Origin: UBA8752 sp002172485
GTDB lineage: Bacteria; Bacteroidota; Bacteroidia; Flavobacteriales_D; Sanyastnellaceae
Assembly: GCA_042089915.1 (NCBI GenBank)
Contig: JBELJZ010000008.1
Span: forward strand, 27,690 to 91,689
Direction: 5' to 3'
DNA length: 64,000 nucleotides
Below the pieces are notes generated by a model. It searched no databases. It saw only the letters and a program-made list of their open reading frames with translations, and was not told the DNA's origin. This document shows, in pieces, positions 34,558 to 43,866 of this stretch. Position 1 is the stretch's first letter, and each line of letters starts with the position of its first letter. The translations under genes and the position numbers were made by a program.

Positions 34558-35216
34558 AGTGGCAGTGGTGGCTTCTGTTGGGTTTGGCGTTGGGTACGTC
34601 CCAGACCGCATGGTCACAGGATGACCGCCCGTGGTGGCGCCAGCTGTTCGGGCAGTCCACGCCCCAAGCGGAAACGGCCTTGCCTGAACCGACTGTGTCA
34701 CCCGACCATCCGGCGTTCCCCACTGAATTTCTGGACGCCGAAGACAGCTTGAATCCCGCTGGTGAGGACCTTCCGGTGTCCACGCTGGAGCAACCTGACA
34801 TGCCCGTGGACTCTCCCCAATCCAGGGGAGGAATTCAAGGCACCGTGAATTGGTCCGTACCCGACGAGATCGCCGCCTTGGACAGCGCCCTGACGCCAGC
34901 TGAGGACATCCGCATTCCGGGATTTCGGGTGCAGTTGTTCATGGGGCGATTGGACAGCGCCCGGGCCTTGCGACAATCCTTGGTGGAGGACATGGAATGG
35001 GATTGGCCGGTGTATGTCACGCCGTACCCACCGCTCTTTGGTGTCACATTGGGAAACTTCACCGAGCGGTTGCCTGCACATCGGGCCAAGGAAGCCTTGC
35101 GTTCCCGGTTTCCGACCTGCCTTGTGGTGCCCCTAGATTTGCCCCTGTTTGAGGTGTATCCCACAGGGTCGAAAAGAGACCGAAGACCCGGAACGGGTGC
35201 GCTGCGCCAAGATTGA
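34554..35216 (+). CDS. SPOR domain protein, exported
   Basis: A 220-aa protein with signal peptide MKWQWWLLLGLALGTSQTAWSQ, a Pro/Glu-rich low-complexity region (about 30-120) and a C-terminal SPOR-like domain starting at IPGFRVQLFMGRLDSARALRQ, followed by WPVYVTPYPPLFGVTLGNF. SPOR domains bind peptidoglycan stripped of stem peptides at division sites. The start overlaps the PorZ stop (ATGA), so the two are coupled. Similar SPOR proteins precede act clusters in other Bacteroidota as far as I recall. Confidence 0.8.
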   Translation: MKWQWWLLLGLALGTSQTAWSQDDRPWWRQLFGQSTPQAETALPEPTVSPDHPAFPTEFLDAEDSLNPAGEDLPVSTLEQPDMPVDSPQSRGGIQGTVNWSVPDEIAALDSALTPAEDIRIPGFRVQLFMGRLDSARALRQSLVEDMEWDWPVYVTPYPPLFGVTLGNFTERLPAHRAKEALRSRFPTCLVVPLDLPLFEVYPTGSKRDRRPGTGALRQD

Positions 35217-35234
35217 GCCATCGCGGTCAGGAGG

Positions 35235-35267
35235 TTGCTTTTGGTCGGCTTTTGGAGATTACATTTG
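35235..35267 (+). promoter_or_regulatory. Promoter of the act-cox cluster
   Basis: TACATTTG (35260-35267) is an exact -7 match. TTG at 35235-35237 lies 22 nt upstream of it, and TTTTG at 35239-35243 is a second -33 candidate. This is the best two-part Bacteroidota promoter in the window, 23 nt before the actA ATG. Confidence 0.6.
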
Positions 35268-35290
35268 CGGCGAAAATCAAGCGGCACAAC

Positions 35291-36709
35291 ATGTTTGGAA
35301 TTCTGAGCGTGAAGCGGCGTCGCCCTGTGGCCAGGGGACTCGCTTCGTACATGGCAGCAGCCATGCTCACGGTCCCGGTCTCTATGCAGGCTGGCATCTG
35401 GGATGAAGGCAACATTGAAAACGGCCAAGCGCTGTTCAATGCGAATTGCGCGTCCTGCCACCTCGTGACCAATGAGGTCCTGGCGGCACCGGGTCTCGGT
35501 GGCATTGCGGACCGTTGGGGTTCCAGCGAAGAGGTTTTGGTCCAGTGGATTCAGAATCCGCAGGCCGCAGCCGCAACCGGTGATTCTTACGTCAAATCCC
35601 TGGTTGACCGCTATGTCGGAACCTACGGGTGGATGACCGCACAGGCGGTGAGCGCCGACGACATCAAGGACATCATGGCGTATGTCCAGAATCCCCCGGA
35701 TGCGGTGGCCACAACCGACACCGGAACGGATTGCCCGACCATTTACGATGCCATCGAAGAGGAACAGGGTGCGAATGGCACCATCTGGTTCCTCATTCTG
35801 TTGACGCTGTTTCTCATCCTCGCACTGAGTGCCGCCACGGTGCGCCGGAGCCTGGAGCGCGCCTCCAACGACATCGCGGCGGATGAAGATGCGCCTTACT
35901 TCGTTCGACTCAAGTCTTGGGGCTGGGAGAACCGCACCTTCGTGAGCATCCTGGGACTGTTTGTGGTCGCCTACCTCGTGGTGATCGGGTACCAGACCCT
36001 GATGGGCATTGGAGTGTACCAAGGCTACACGCCGGATCAGCCGGTCAAGTTCATCCACAGTGTGCACGTCTGTGAGAATGAAGTGGATTGCCAATACTGC
36101 CACCACAGCGCCTACGAGAGCAAGCACGCTGGCATCCCGTCCACCAACGTTTGCATGAACTGCCACAAGGCGGTCAAGAAAGGCAGCCGCTACGGCGAGG
36201 TGGAAATCGGCAAGATTTACGCCGCCATCGGATTCGACCCGGAGACCGGTACTTACCTCGACGGGGAGGGCCAGAATGGATACCAGAGTCCGCAGGATGA
36301 CTTCCAAGGGGAGCCGCTCAAGTGGAACAAGGTGCACAACCTTCCGGACCACGTCTTCTTCAGCCACCAGCAGCACGTTGTGGTCGGTGGGCTGGAGTGC
36401 CAGAACTGTCACGGCGACGTTGGCAAGTACACCGTGGGCCGCATTGCCCCAGTGGACGAGATCAACACCCTCGTGGACGATTTTCCCGGGTTGATTCAAT
36501 TGTCCAAGCCCACCCTCACCATGGGATGGTGCATCGAATGCCACAACAAGGCGGAAATCAGCTTCGCATCCAGTGGCTACTACGAAGACATTCACGAGCG
36601 GCTCAAGGATGACCTCCGCGGAAACGAGGAGCTCCGCCGCTACATGGAAGACGAAAAGACGACGGTCAAGGAACTCGGCGGATGGGAATGCGCCAAGTGC
36701 CACTACTGA
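35291..36709 (+). CDS. actA: Alternative complex III, multiheme cytochrome c subunit ActA (with fused monoheme domain)
   Basis: Electron-transfer subunit of alternative complex III, which oxidises quinol and reduces a cytochrome or the oxidase. 472 aa. After an N-terminal export signal there is a monoheme domain with CASCHL (about residue 55), a transmembrane helix (FLILLTLFLILALS), a second helix, then a pentaheme part with CQYCH, CMNCH, CQNCH, CIECH and CAKCH. That makes six CxxCH motifs; classical ActA has five, so the N-terminal monoheme module is an addition. ATG 35291 is chosen because the upstream frame from 35213 spans the promoter. First gene of the cluster. Confidence 0.93.
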   Translation: MFGILSVKRRRPVARGLASYMAAAMLTVPVSMQAGIWDEGNIENGQALFNANCASCHLVTNEVLAAPGLGGIADRWGSSEEVLVQWIQNPQAAAATGDSYVKSLVDRYVGTYGWMTAQAVSADDIKDIMAYVQNPPDAVATTDTGTDCPTIYDAIEEEQGANGTIWFLILLTLFLILALSAATVRRSLERASNDIAADEDAPYFVRLKSWGWENRTFVSILGLFVVAYLVVIGYQTLMGIGVYQGYTPDQPVKFIHSVHVCENEVDCQYCHHSAYESKHAGIPSTNVCMNCHKAVKKGSRYGEVEIGKIYAAIGFDPETGTYLDGEGQNGYQSPQDDFQGEPLKWNKVHNLPDHVFFSHQQHVVVGGLECQNCHGDVGKYTVGRIAPVDEINTLVDDFPGLIQLSKPTLTMGWCIECHNKAEISFASSGYYEDIHERLKDDLRGNEELRRYMEDEKTTVKELGGWECAKCHY

Positions 36710-36738
36710 TCATCTGAACGCAAATCGAGATCTGCCCC

Positions 36739-39700
36739 ATGGCTGACAACAAGATTTATTGGTCCGGACTCGAGGAGTTGGACCGCACCCCCGAGTTCGA
36801 GCAGCTCGAATCCCAGGAGTTCCCGACGGAGCGCCCGGTGGATGAGTTCCTCTCGGACGACCGACTTCAGCGCGCCAACACCGGACGCCGGGACTTCCTC
36901 AAGTTCATGGGCTTCTCCGTGACCGCCGCCACGCTCGCCGCTTGCGAGACGCCGGTGGTCAAGTCGATTCCTTACACGAACAAGCCGGAGGAGATCACCC
37001 CAGGTGTCGCGAATTACTACGCGTCCACTTATTACGACGGCCACGACTATGTGGACGTCTTGGTGAAGACCCGCGAGGGCCGCCCCATTTTCGTCAAGAG
37101 CAACACCGAGACGGGCTTCGGCCGGGTCAACGCCCGCGTCAATGCGTCGGTCCTCGGTCTGTACGATTCCGCTCGCCTCCAGGCTCCCCAGCTCAATGGT
37201 GCGGCCACCGACTGGGCCACCCTCGATGGAGCGGTCCAGAAAGATTTGGCTGGCGCAGGACGCAAGGTTTTGTTGACGGGCACGGTGATGAGCCCGAGCC
37301 ACAGCCGTGCGATTGCCGCCTTGGCAGAAGCGACCGGAGTGGAGCACGTCCAATGCGATTCCGTCAGCTATGGCGCCATCGTGGAGGCGGCCGAGAAGGA
37401 CTTTGGCCGTCGGGTCTTCCCGTCCTATGACTTTGCCAGTGCCAAGACCGTGGTCTCCTTGAATGCCGACTTCCTCGGCACGTGGGGCGACACCGTCTGG
37501 TACACCACCGAGTGGGCCAAGACCCGCCGCCCGGAGGATGGTTCCATGAGCGTGCTGCACGCCTTCGAGACCGGCATGTCCCTCACAGGGTCCAACGCGG
37601 ACCACCGCACCCGCGTCAAGCCGTCCCAGCAGGGCAACGTGGCAGCCGCCCTTCTCAAGGAAATCAATGGCCAGGGCCATGTTGCTGGGCTCGACGAGGC
37701 CACCCTCGCCGGCGTCAAAGCGGCTGCGGCCGACCTGAAGGCCGCCGGGGCCAACGGGCTGGTGGTCGCAGGAGACAACGACGTCGCCACGCAGTGCATT
37801 GTCAACGCCATCAATGTGGCACTCGGTTCCCTTGGCACGACCGTCAACATCAACGAAAAGGCCGCCTTGCACCAGGGCGATGACGCCGCATTCGCTGCCC
37901 TCGTGGCGGACATGAAGGCCGGCCGAGTTTCCACCCTGATCGTGGACGGCACCAACCCTTCGTATCACGCCGTGGACGCTGCTGCGTTCAACGCCGGACT
38001 CAAGAAGGTGGGCTTCAGCGTGTCGACGGCCTTGTTCGCCGACGAAACGGCGAGCCGCTGCACCGCCATCGCCCCGAACCACCACTGGCTCGAGGCGTGG
38101 AACGACCTGCAGATTGACCCCGAGCGCATCGACATTGCCCAGCCGGCCATTCAGCCGCTGTACAACACGCGCCACGCCACAGAGAGTCTGCTCGCCTGGG
38201 CTGGTCAGTCCATGGATGCCTACACGTTCCTGCGCCAGACCCACAGCGCCACGTACACCGCGGATGCGATGTACACGGACCAGGACTGGAACACCGGTGT
38301 GCACAACGGCTTCCTCGCTGTGGCCACGCCGGAGAGGGTGACCGCCACTTACAGCGGTGCCGCTCTCGCTGGTGCTTTGTCTGCCGTCAAGGGCCGCAAG
38401 GGGGGTGCCTTCGAGCTCGACCTCTACCGGAAAGTGACCATGGGTGATGGCCAGCAGGCTGGCAACCCCATGTTGCAGGAGACGCCAGACCCCATCACCA
38501 AGACCACGTGGGACAACTACGTGACCATGGCCCGCGCGGACATGGAGGCGATGGGACTCAGCACTTACATCGCTGAGAAGGACCCCGCATCCGTGGTCAA
38601 GGTGACGGTCAATGGCGAGTCCATTGAGCTGCCCGCTTTTGCCCAGCCGGGTCAGATGCCGGGTACCATCGGCATCGCCTTGGGATACGGCCGAGGAGAA
38701 GGTGGGGAGGCCATCGGAAAGGCGGCCTTCCAAGTGGGTGCAGGTGGAGAGCACCTCACCGATGCTGAGGGCAACCTCGTGCCGATTGGAAAGAACGCTT
38801 TTGGCTTGGCGGGCATGGTGGATGGCCACCCGGCCAACGCCGCATACAATGTGAGCGTCGAAGCCACTGGAGACACCCATTTCCTGGCGTGCACCCAGTT
38901 GCACCACACCTACATGGGCCGCAACTCTGTGGTCAAGGAAACCACCTTCGATGGCTACCTCGCCGAGGCGGATTCCAAGCGCGGTGAAGCCAGCTGGAAC
39001 CGGGTCATCGGCCTGAATGTCCACGACGACGTCAACGGTGACGGCCAGATCAACGCCCTCGACAAGAAGGCGGCTGGAGAGTTTGACATGTGGCACGAGC
39101 ATGCTGTTGATGGTGTTGGACACCGCTGGGGCATGGCCATCGACCTCACGAGCTGCATCGGTTGCAGCGCTTGTGTGACGGCTTGCCACATCGAGAACAA
39201 CGTGCCCGTGGTCGGCAAGGACGAGGTGCTGCGCCACCGCGACATGCACTGGATGCGCATCGACCGCTACTATGCGTCCGATTGGGACAAGGAGCGCGGT
39301 GCGGAAGAAGGACTCGGTGTCATCTCCACCTACGCCAAAATGGAGGAGCCGGGGGCCAACCCGCAGACGGTGCACATGCCGATGATGTGCCAGCACTGCA
39401 ACCACGCACCGTGTGAGACGGTGTGTCCGGTGGCGGCCACGACGCACTCTAACGAGGGCGTCAACCAGATGACCTACAACCGGTGCATCGGCACGCGCTA
39501 CTGCGCCAACAACTGCCCATTCAAGGTGCGCCGTTTCAACTGGTTCCACTACCCTGGATACGACAAGTTCCAGAACGTGAACCCCGCGCAGGATGCCATC
39601 CAGCGCATGGTGCTGAACCCCGACGTCGTGGTGCGGAGCCGTGGTGTGATGGAGAAGTGCAGCCTTTGTGTCCAACGGACCCAAGGCGCCAAGCTCGAGG

Positions 39701-39918
39701 CCAAGAAGGCTGGCACGCCGATGGAAGACGGTATGGCCATTACGGCTTGCGCCGAGGCTTGCCCGACCAACGCCATCACGTTTGGCGACCTGAACGACAA
39801 CTCGAGTGAGGTGCGTGCTACCTACGACAACAACCGGACCTACCACGCCTTGGAGGAGATCGGCGTCCAGCCGAACGTCGCCTACTTGACCAAGGTCCGC
39901 AACACCCCCAACGCCTAA
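36739..39918 (+). CDS. actB: Alternative complex III, molybdopterin-like/iron-sulfur subunit ActB
   Basis: A 1059-aa fusion of a molybdopterin-oxidoreductase-like domain that in this family has lost the cofactor, and a C-terminal ferredoxin-like domain. A Tat-type signal RRDFLKFMGFSV sits near residues 50-61. Cys clusters in the last 330 residues bind the Fe-S clusters: CIGCSACVTACH, CQHCNHAPCETVCP, CIGTRYCANNCPF and CSLCVQR with a later CAEACP. Electrons pass from the quinol site through these to the ActA hemes. It starts 29 nt after actA and ends 3 nt before actC. Confidence 0.95.
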   Translation: MADNKIYWSGLEELDRTPEFEQLESQEFPTERPVDEFLSDDRLQRANTGRRDFLKFMGFSVTAATLAACETPVVKSIPYTNKPEEITPGVANYYASTYYDGHDYVDVLVKTREGRPIFVKSNTETGFGRVNARVNASVLGLYDSARLQAPQLNGAATDWATLDGAVQKDLAGAGRKVLLTGTVMSPSHSRAIAALAEATGVEHVQCDSVSYGAIVEAAEKDFGRRVFPSYDFASAKTVVSLNADFLGTWGDTVWYTTEWAKTRRPEDGSMSVLHAFETGMSLTGSNADHRTRVKPSQQGNVAAALLKEINGQGHVAGLDEATLAGVKAAAADLKAAGANGLVVAGDNDVATQCIVNAINVALGSLGTTVNINEKAALHQGDDAAFAALVADMKAGRVSTLIVDGTNPSYHAVDAAAFNAGLKKVGFSVSTALFADETASRCTAIAPNHHWLEAWNDLQIDPERIDIAQPAIQPLYNTRHATESLLAWAGQSMDAYTFLRQTHSATYTADAMYTDQDWNTGVHNGFLAVATPERVTATYSGAALAGALSAVKGRKGGAFELDLYRKVTMGDGQQAGNPMLQETPDPITKTTWDNYVTMARADMEAMGLSTYIAEKDPASVVKVTVNGESIELPAFAQPGQMPGTIGIALGYGRGEGGEAIGKAAFQVGAGGEHLTDAEGNLVPIGKNAFGLAGMVDGHPANAAYNVSVEATGDTHFLACTQLHHTYMGRNSVVKETTFDGYLAEADSKRGEASWNRVIGLNVHDDVNGDGQINALDKKAAGEFDMWHEHAVDGVGHRWGMAIDLTSCIGCSACVTACHIENNVPVVGKDEVLRHRDMHWMRIDRYYASDWDKERGAEEGLGVISTYAKMEEPGANPQTVHMPMMCQHCNHAPCETVCPVAATTHSNEGVNQMTYNRCIGTRYCANNCPFKVRRFNWFHYPGYDKFQNVNPAQDAIQRMVLNPDVVVRSRGVMEKCSLCVQRTQGAKLEAKKAGTPMEDGMAITACAEACPTNAITFGDLNDNSSEVRATYDNNRTYHALEEIGVQPNVAYLTKVRNTPNA

Positions 39919-39921
39919 GCC

Positions 39922-41313
39922 ATGCAGCAAGAAGCGGCCATTCGGGAACCCCTGATCCTGGGGAACAAGAGTTACAAGGACATCACGGATGACGTGGTGG
40001 GCCCCATCCAGGGCAAGGCGCCCCTGGGTTGGAAGATCATGATCGCCATCTCCAGTGTGATCGCCTTCTACGGTGTCGGGTGTATCCTGTATCTGATCGG
40101 AACCGGCATCGGTGTCTGGGGTCTGAACAAGACCGTCGGCTGGGCTTGGGACATCACCAACTTCGTATGGTGGGTCGGCATTGGGCATGCGGGCACGCTG
40201 ATTTCCGCAGTGTTGCTGCTGTTCCGTCAGAAGTGGAGGATGGCCATCAACCGCTCTGCGGAGGCCATGACCATTTTCGCGGTCATCATGGCGGCCATTT
40301 TCCCCGGCATCCACATGGGCCGGATCTGGGTGAGCTATTGGGTGCTTCCGCTTCCGAACCAATTCGGTTCCCTGTGGGTGAACTTCAACAGCCCGCTGCT
40401 GTGGGACGTGTTCGCCATCTCGACCTACTTCTCGGTCTCCCTCGTGTTCTGGTACATCGGCCTGATTCCCGACTTCGCGACCATCCGCGACCGGATGACG
40501 AAGCCGTTGCAAAAGAAGATCTACGGTGTTCTCAGCTTCGGTTGGAGTGGACGCGCCAAGAATTGGACCCGCTTTGAGGAGGTGAGCCTGGTGCTCGCTG
40601 GCATCGCCACTCCACTGGTGTTCTCCGTGCACTCCATTGTCTCGATGGACTTTGCGACCTCGGTCATCCCGGGTTGGCACACGACCATTTTCCCGCCCTA
40701 CTTCGTGAGTGGCGCCGTGTTCTCCGGATTCGCCATGGTGCAGACGCTGCTGCTCATCATGCGCAAGGCGATGAACCTCGAGAACTACATCCACACCAAG
40801 CACGTGGAGTACATGAACATCGTGATCATCGTCACCGGCTCCATCGTGGGTGTGGCGTACCTCACCGAGCTGTTCATCTCCTGGTACAGCGGCGTGGAAT
40901 ACGAGAGCTACGCGTTCATCAACCGATTCAGCGGTCCATACAGCGCGAGTTACTGGGCCATGATGACGTGCAATGTGATCAGCCCGCAGCTCTTCTGGTT
41001 CAAGAAGATTCGCCGCAGTCTGTTTGCCACATTCATCCTGTCCATCGTGGTGAACATCGGCATGTGGTTCGAGCGCTACGTGATCATCCTCACCTCGTTG
41101 CACCGCGACTACGTTCCGTCCTCCTGGTCTGAATTCAATGCGACCAGCATCGACGTGGGCGTCTTCATCGGCACCATCGGCATCTTCTTCACGCTCTTCC
41201 TGCTCTTCGCCCGCTTCTTTCCGGTGCTGGCTTTGAACGAGCTGAAGACGATCCTCAAGTCCAGCGGCGAGCATCACAAGGAGATGCAGGCCAAGTCCAA
41301 CTCCAACGCCTGA
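39922..41313 (+). CDS. actC: Alternative complex III, NrfD/PsrC-like membrane subunit ActC
   Basis: A 463-aa integral membrane protein with about ten helices that houses the quinol-binding site facing ActB. Family segments include PLGWKIMIAISSVIAFYGVG, WWVGIGHAGTLISAVLLLFRQKWR and FPGIHMGRIWVSYWVLPLPNQFG. Spacing to both neighbours is 3-4 nt, consistent with stoichiometric co-translation. Confidence 0.95.
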   Translation: MQQEAAIREPLILGNKSYKDITDDVVGPIQGKAPLGWKIMIAISSVIAFYGVGCILYLIGTGIGVWGLNKTVGWAWDITNFVWWVGIGHAGTLISAVLLLFRQKWRMAINRSAEAMTIFAVIMAAIFPGIHMGRIWVSYWVLPLPNQFGSLWVNFNSPLLWDVFAISTYFSVSLVFWYIGLIPDFATIRDRMTKPLQKKIYGVLSFGWSGRAKNWTRFEEVSLVLAGIATPLVFSVHSIVSMDFATSVIPGWHTTIFPPYFVSGAVFSGFAMVQTLLLIMRKAMNLENYIHTKHVEYMNIVIIVTGSIVGVAYLTELFISWYSGVEYESYAFINRFSGPYSASYWAMMTCNVISPQLFWFKKIRRSLFATFILSIVVNIGMWFERYVIILTSLHRDYVPSSWSEFNATSIDVGVFIGTIGIFFTLFLLFARFFPVLALNELKTILKSSGEHHKEMQAKSNSNA

Positions 41314-41317
41314 TATC

Positions 41318-41860
41318 ATGGAATCCACCAAGAAGGTCTTCCACGTCATGTACGACGACGACGGCACGCTGATGGCAGCGGCCCAGAAGCTCGTCGCTCA
41401 GGGCATCCGCGTCAAGGATGTGTACAGCCCATTCCCGGTGCACGGCATCGACCCAGTGATCGGGATCAAGCGCACCCGCCTCGCCATCGCCTCTTTCATG
41501 TACGCCATGACCGGCACCAGCCTCGCGCTGCTCGGCATGTGGTATTTCATGATCCAAGACTGGCCGATGAACATCGGTGGTAAGCCGAGCTTCAGCCTGA
41601 TCGAGAACCTGCCCGCCTTCGTGCCGGTGACGTTCGAGTTCAGCGTCTTGTGTGGCGCGCACGGCATGGCCATCACCTACTTGCTTCGCAACGGAACCCT
41701 CCCCGGTATGCCGGCCACCAACCCGGACCCGCGCACTACGGACGACAAGTTTGTCCTGGAGATCCTCACCGAGGAAAACGAGATGGACGCCGCCGGCATT
41801 GAGGCCGCGGTGAACGATACTGACCTGCTGGAGCTCAGCATCAAGGATTACGCAGCATGA
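41318..41860 (+). CDS. actD: Alternative complex III subunit ActD (DUF3341)
   Basis: A 180-aa subunit with a cytoplasmic N-terminal part (KKVFHVMYDDDGTLMAAAQKL), two transmembrane helices (about 55-80 and 95-120) and a C-terminal tail. It is a structural subunit that bridges ActB and ActC in known complexes. The stop overlaps the actE start by 4 nt (ATGA). Confidence 0.93.
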   Translation: MESTKKVFHVMYDDDGTLMAAAQKLVAQGIRVKDVYSPFPVHGIDPVIGIKRTRLAIASFMYAMTGTSLALLGMWYFMIQDWPMNIGGKPSFSLIENLPAFVPVTFEFSVLCGAHGMAITYLLRNGTLPGMPATNPDPRTTDDKFVLEILTEENEMDAAGIEAAVNDTDLLELSIKDYAA

Positions 41861-42588
41861 AAGTCCTGAACGCACTGCCCATCGCAGCCGTCGTCTTCAT
41901 GACGGCTTGCACCACGGACCCGAACAGCCCGGGAATCGAATACATGCCCGACATGTACCGCAGCCCGGCCGTCGAGGCCTACGTCGACTATGGCCAAGAG
42001 CCGTACGTCGTCGGTGAGGATGTCGCCCGCGCCCAGCGTCAGACGCCATCCAGCCGGAAGCCCGTTCCCGGAACCATCCCATTCCGAGGAGAGGACCAGC
42101 TGGCATTCGCCCTGCCATACCCTTACGCCCAGACCCCGGAGGACTACGAGCGTGCCGGTGTGGAATTGACCAGTCCGTTGGTGACCAACCAGGCCAACAT
42201 CGAAGCGGGTCAAGCCGTCTACACGGCGTTCTGTACGCAGTGTCACGGTGAGGAGGGCAAAGGGAACGGTGCGCTGAGCGTCAACGGTCACATTGCCGGC
42301 ATTCCCAGCTACAGCGACAAGCTGAAGGATTTGCCCGAAGGCAAGATGTACCACACCCTGACCTGGGGCAAGGGCCTCATGGGCTCCCATGCGAGCCAGC
42401 TCAGCCAGCGCCAACGTTGGGAGGTGATTGAGTACATCAAGGTGCTCCAGCAGGGCGGTGAAATGCCTGAGTTCGATGAGAACGGCATGCCGATTCCTGC
42501 CGGTGAAACCAAGGAAGAGCCATCTGAGCCCGCCGCTCCCGCTGCCACTGGCGGCATGGAAGGCATGGCTGTCAACACCGATTTCTGA
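41857..42588 (+). CDS. actE: Alternative complex III, monoheme cytochrome c lipoprotein ActE
   Basis: A 243-aa protein with a lipobox (VVFMTACTTDP, Cys at about 18) and a C-terminal class I cytochrome c domain with one heme site, CTQCHGEEGKGNG, and a distal methionine probably in KGLMGSHASQ. It can hand electrons to the oxidase. The extreme C terminus is rich in Glu, Pro and Ala. Confidence 0.93.
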   Translation: MKVLNALPIAAVVFMTACTTDPNSPGIEYMPDMYRSPAVEAYVDYGQEPYVVGEDVARAQRQTPSSRKPVPGTIPFRGEDQLAFALPYPYAQTPEDYERAGVELTSPLVTNQANIEAGQAVYTAFCTQCHGEEGKGNGALSVNGHIAGIPSYSDKLKDLPEGKMYHTLTWGKGLMGSHASQLSQRQRWEVIEYIKVLQQGGEMPEFDENGMPIPAGETKEEPSEPAAPAATGGMEGMAVNTDF

Positions 42589-42591
42589 GCC

Positions 42592-43848
42592 ATGGATACG
42601 ATGAACTACCGTTTCGAAGGCCGCGCGAAGACCTTGACCTATGTCCTCATGGGCATTGGTGTGGTGGCCCTCGCCTCCGGATTCCTGTTCGACGACAGCC
42701 ACGGGCACCAGCGTTTCTGGGCCAACCTGCTCGTCAACGGATTCTTCTATTTCTCCCTGGCCCTCGGTGCCCTCTTCTTTTACGCCCTCCAGTACGCGAC
42801 GGAGAGCGGTTGGAGTGCCGTTCTAAAGCGCCTTTTCGAGGCCATCTACGGTTTCCTTCCCTACGGAGCGGGGGCCATTCTGATCGTGCTCCTCGCCGGT
42901 CAGTTCCACCTGCACCACCTCTATCACTGGATGGACCACACGCTGTACTACGAGTACATGCTGCCGGATGGATCCCTTTCCCACGAGATGGCAGAGGGTG
43001 CTGTGGCCAATCCCAACTTCGACCACATCATCGCCAACAAGAGTGCCTACCTCAATGGGGGCTTCTTCTGGCTCCGCACCCTCGTGTACATCGGGACATT
43101 TCTGCTGTTTGCCCGCATGTTCCGCAAGTGGAGCCTGGCTGAGGACGAAATTGGAGGCACCGACCTTCACTACAAGATGTACCGTCGCGGTGCCTTGTTC
43201 CTCGTGTTCTTTGCCGTGTTCAGCTCCACGCTGGCTTGGGACTGGATCATGTCCATCGACACGCACTGGTTCTCCACCCTCTTCGGCTGGTACATTTTCA
43301 GCGGGATGTGGGTGAGCATGCTCATCTTCGCCACCGTCACCTTGACTTGGTTGCGCTCCGTCGGCTACTTCAAGGAGGTCAACGAGAGCCACATGCACGA
43401 TATGGGCAAGTGGGTGTTCGCCATCAGTATGCTGTGGAGCTACTTGTGGTTCTCCCAGTTCCTGCTCATCTGGTACTCCAACATCCCGGAGGAGGTGACG
43501 TACTACATCGCCCGGATGTTCACCAATTACAAGGTGCCGTTCATCGGGATGTTCTTCGTGAATTTTGCCATCCCCTTCTATGTGTTGGTGTCGCGGGATG
43601 CGAAGCGGAACCCGTATTTCCTCATTCCCGTCTGCTTCCTCATTTTCTGTGGACACTACGCGGACGTATATCTGCTCGTCGTACCCGGAACCCTGCACGA
43701 CCACGCGCATTTCGGGTTCTTTGAATGGGGAACGTTCCTCGGTTTCCTCGGTTTGTTCATCCACGTGACGCTGAGCCGCCTAGCAAGTGCTCCTCTAATC
43801 CCGGTGAACCATCCGTACATCGAAGAGTCCAAAGCCCTTCACTACTGA
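42592..43848 (+). CDS. actF: Alternative complex III, membrane subunit ActF
   Basis: A 418-aa polytopic membrane protein, shortened ActC paralogue in the known complexes, with about ten helices, for example LLVNGFFYFSLALGALFFYAL and LFLVFFAVFSSTLAWDWIMS. Candidate proton-channel residues cannot be confirmed by eye. It begins 3 nt after actE. No actG is present before coxB. Confidence 0.93.
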   Translation: MDTMNYRFEGRAKTLTYVLMGIGVVALASGFLFDDSHGHQRFWANLLVNGFFYFSLALGALFFYALQYATESGWSAVLKRLFEAIYGFLPYGAGAILIVLLAGQFHLHHLYHWMDHTLYYEYMLPDGSLSHEMAEGAVANPNFDHIIANKSAYLNGGFFWLRTLVYIGTFLLFARMFRKWSLAEDEIGGTDLHYKMYRRGALFLVFFAVFSSTLAWDWIMSIDTHWFSTLFGWYIFSGMWVSMLIFATVTLTWLRSVGYFKEVNESHMHDMGKWVFAISMLWSYLWFSQFLLIWYSNIPEEVTYYIARMFTNYKVPFIGMFFVNFAIPFYVLVSRDAKRNPYFLIPVCFLIFCGHYADVYLLVVPGTLHDHAHFGFFEWGTFLGFLGLFIHVTLSRLASAPLIPVNHPYIEESKALHY

Positions 43849-43866
43849 CCCCAAACCTGAGTCGAT

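Noticed and set aside
36703..41367. Minus-strand open frame of 1554 codons opposite actB-actC
   Set aside because: It is a shadow of the high-GC codon pattern. The plus-strand genes have clear heme, Fe-S and membrane motifs, and the antisense translation has no recognisable domain.
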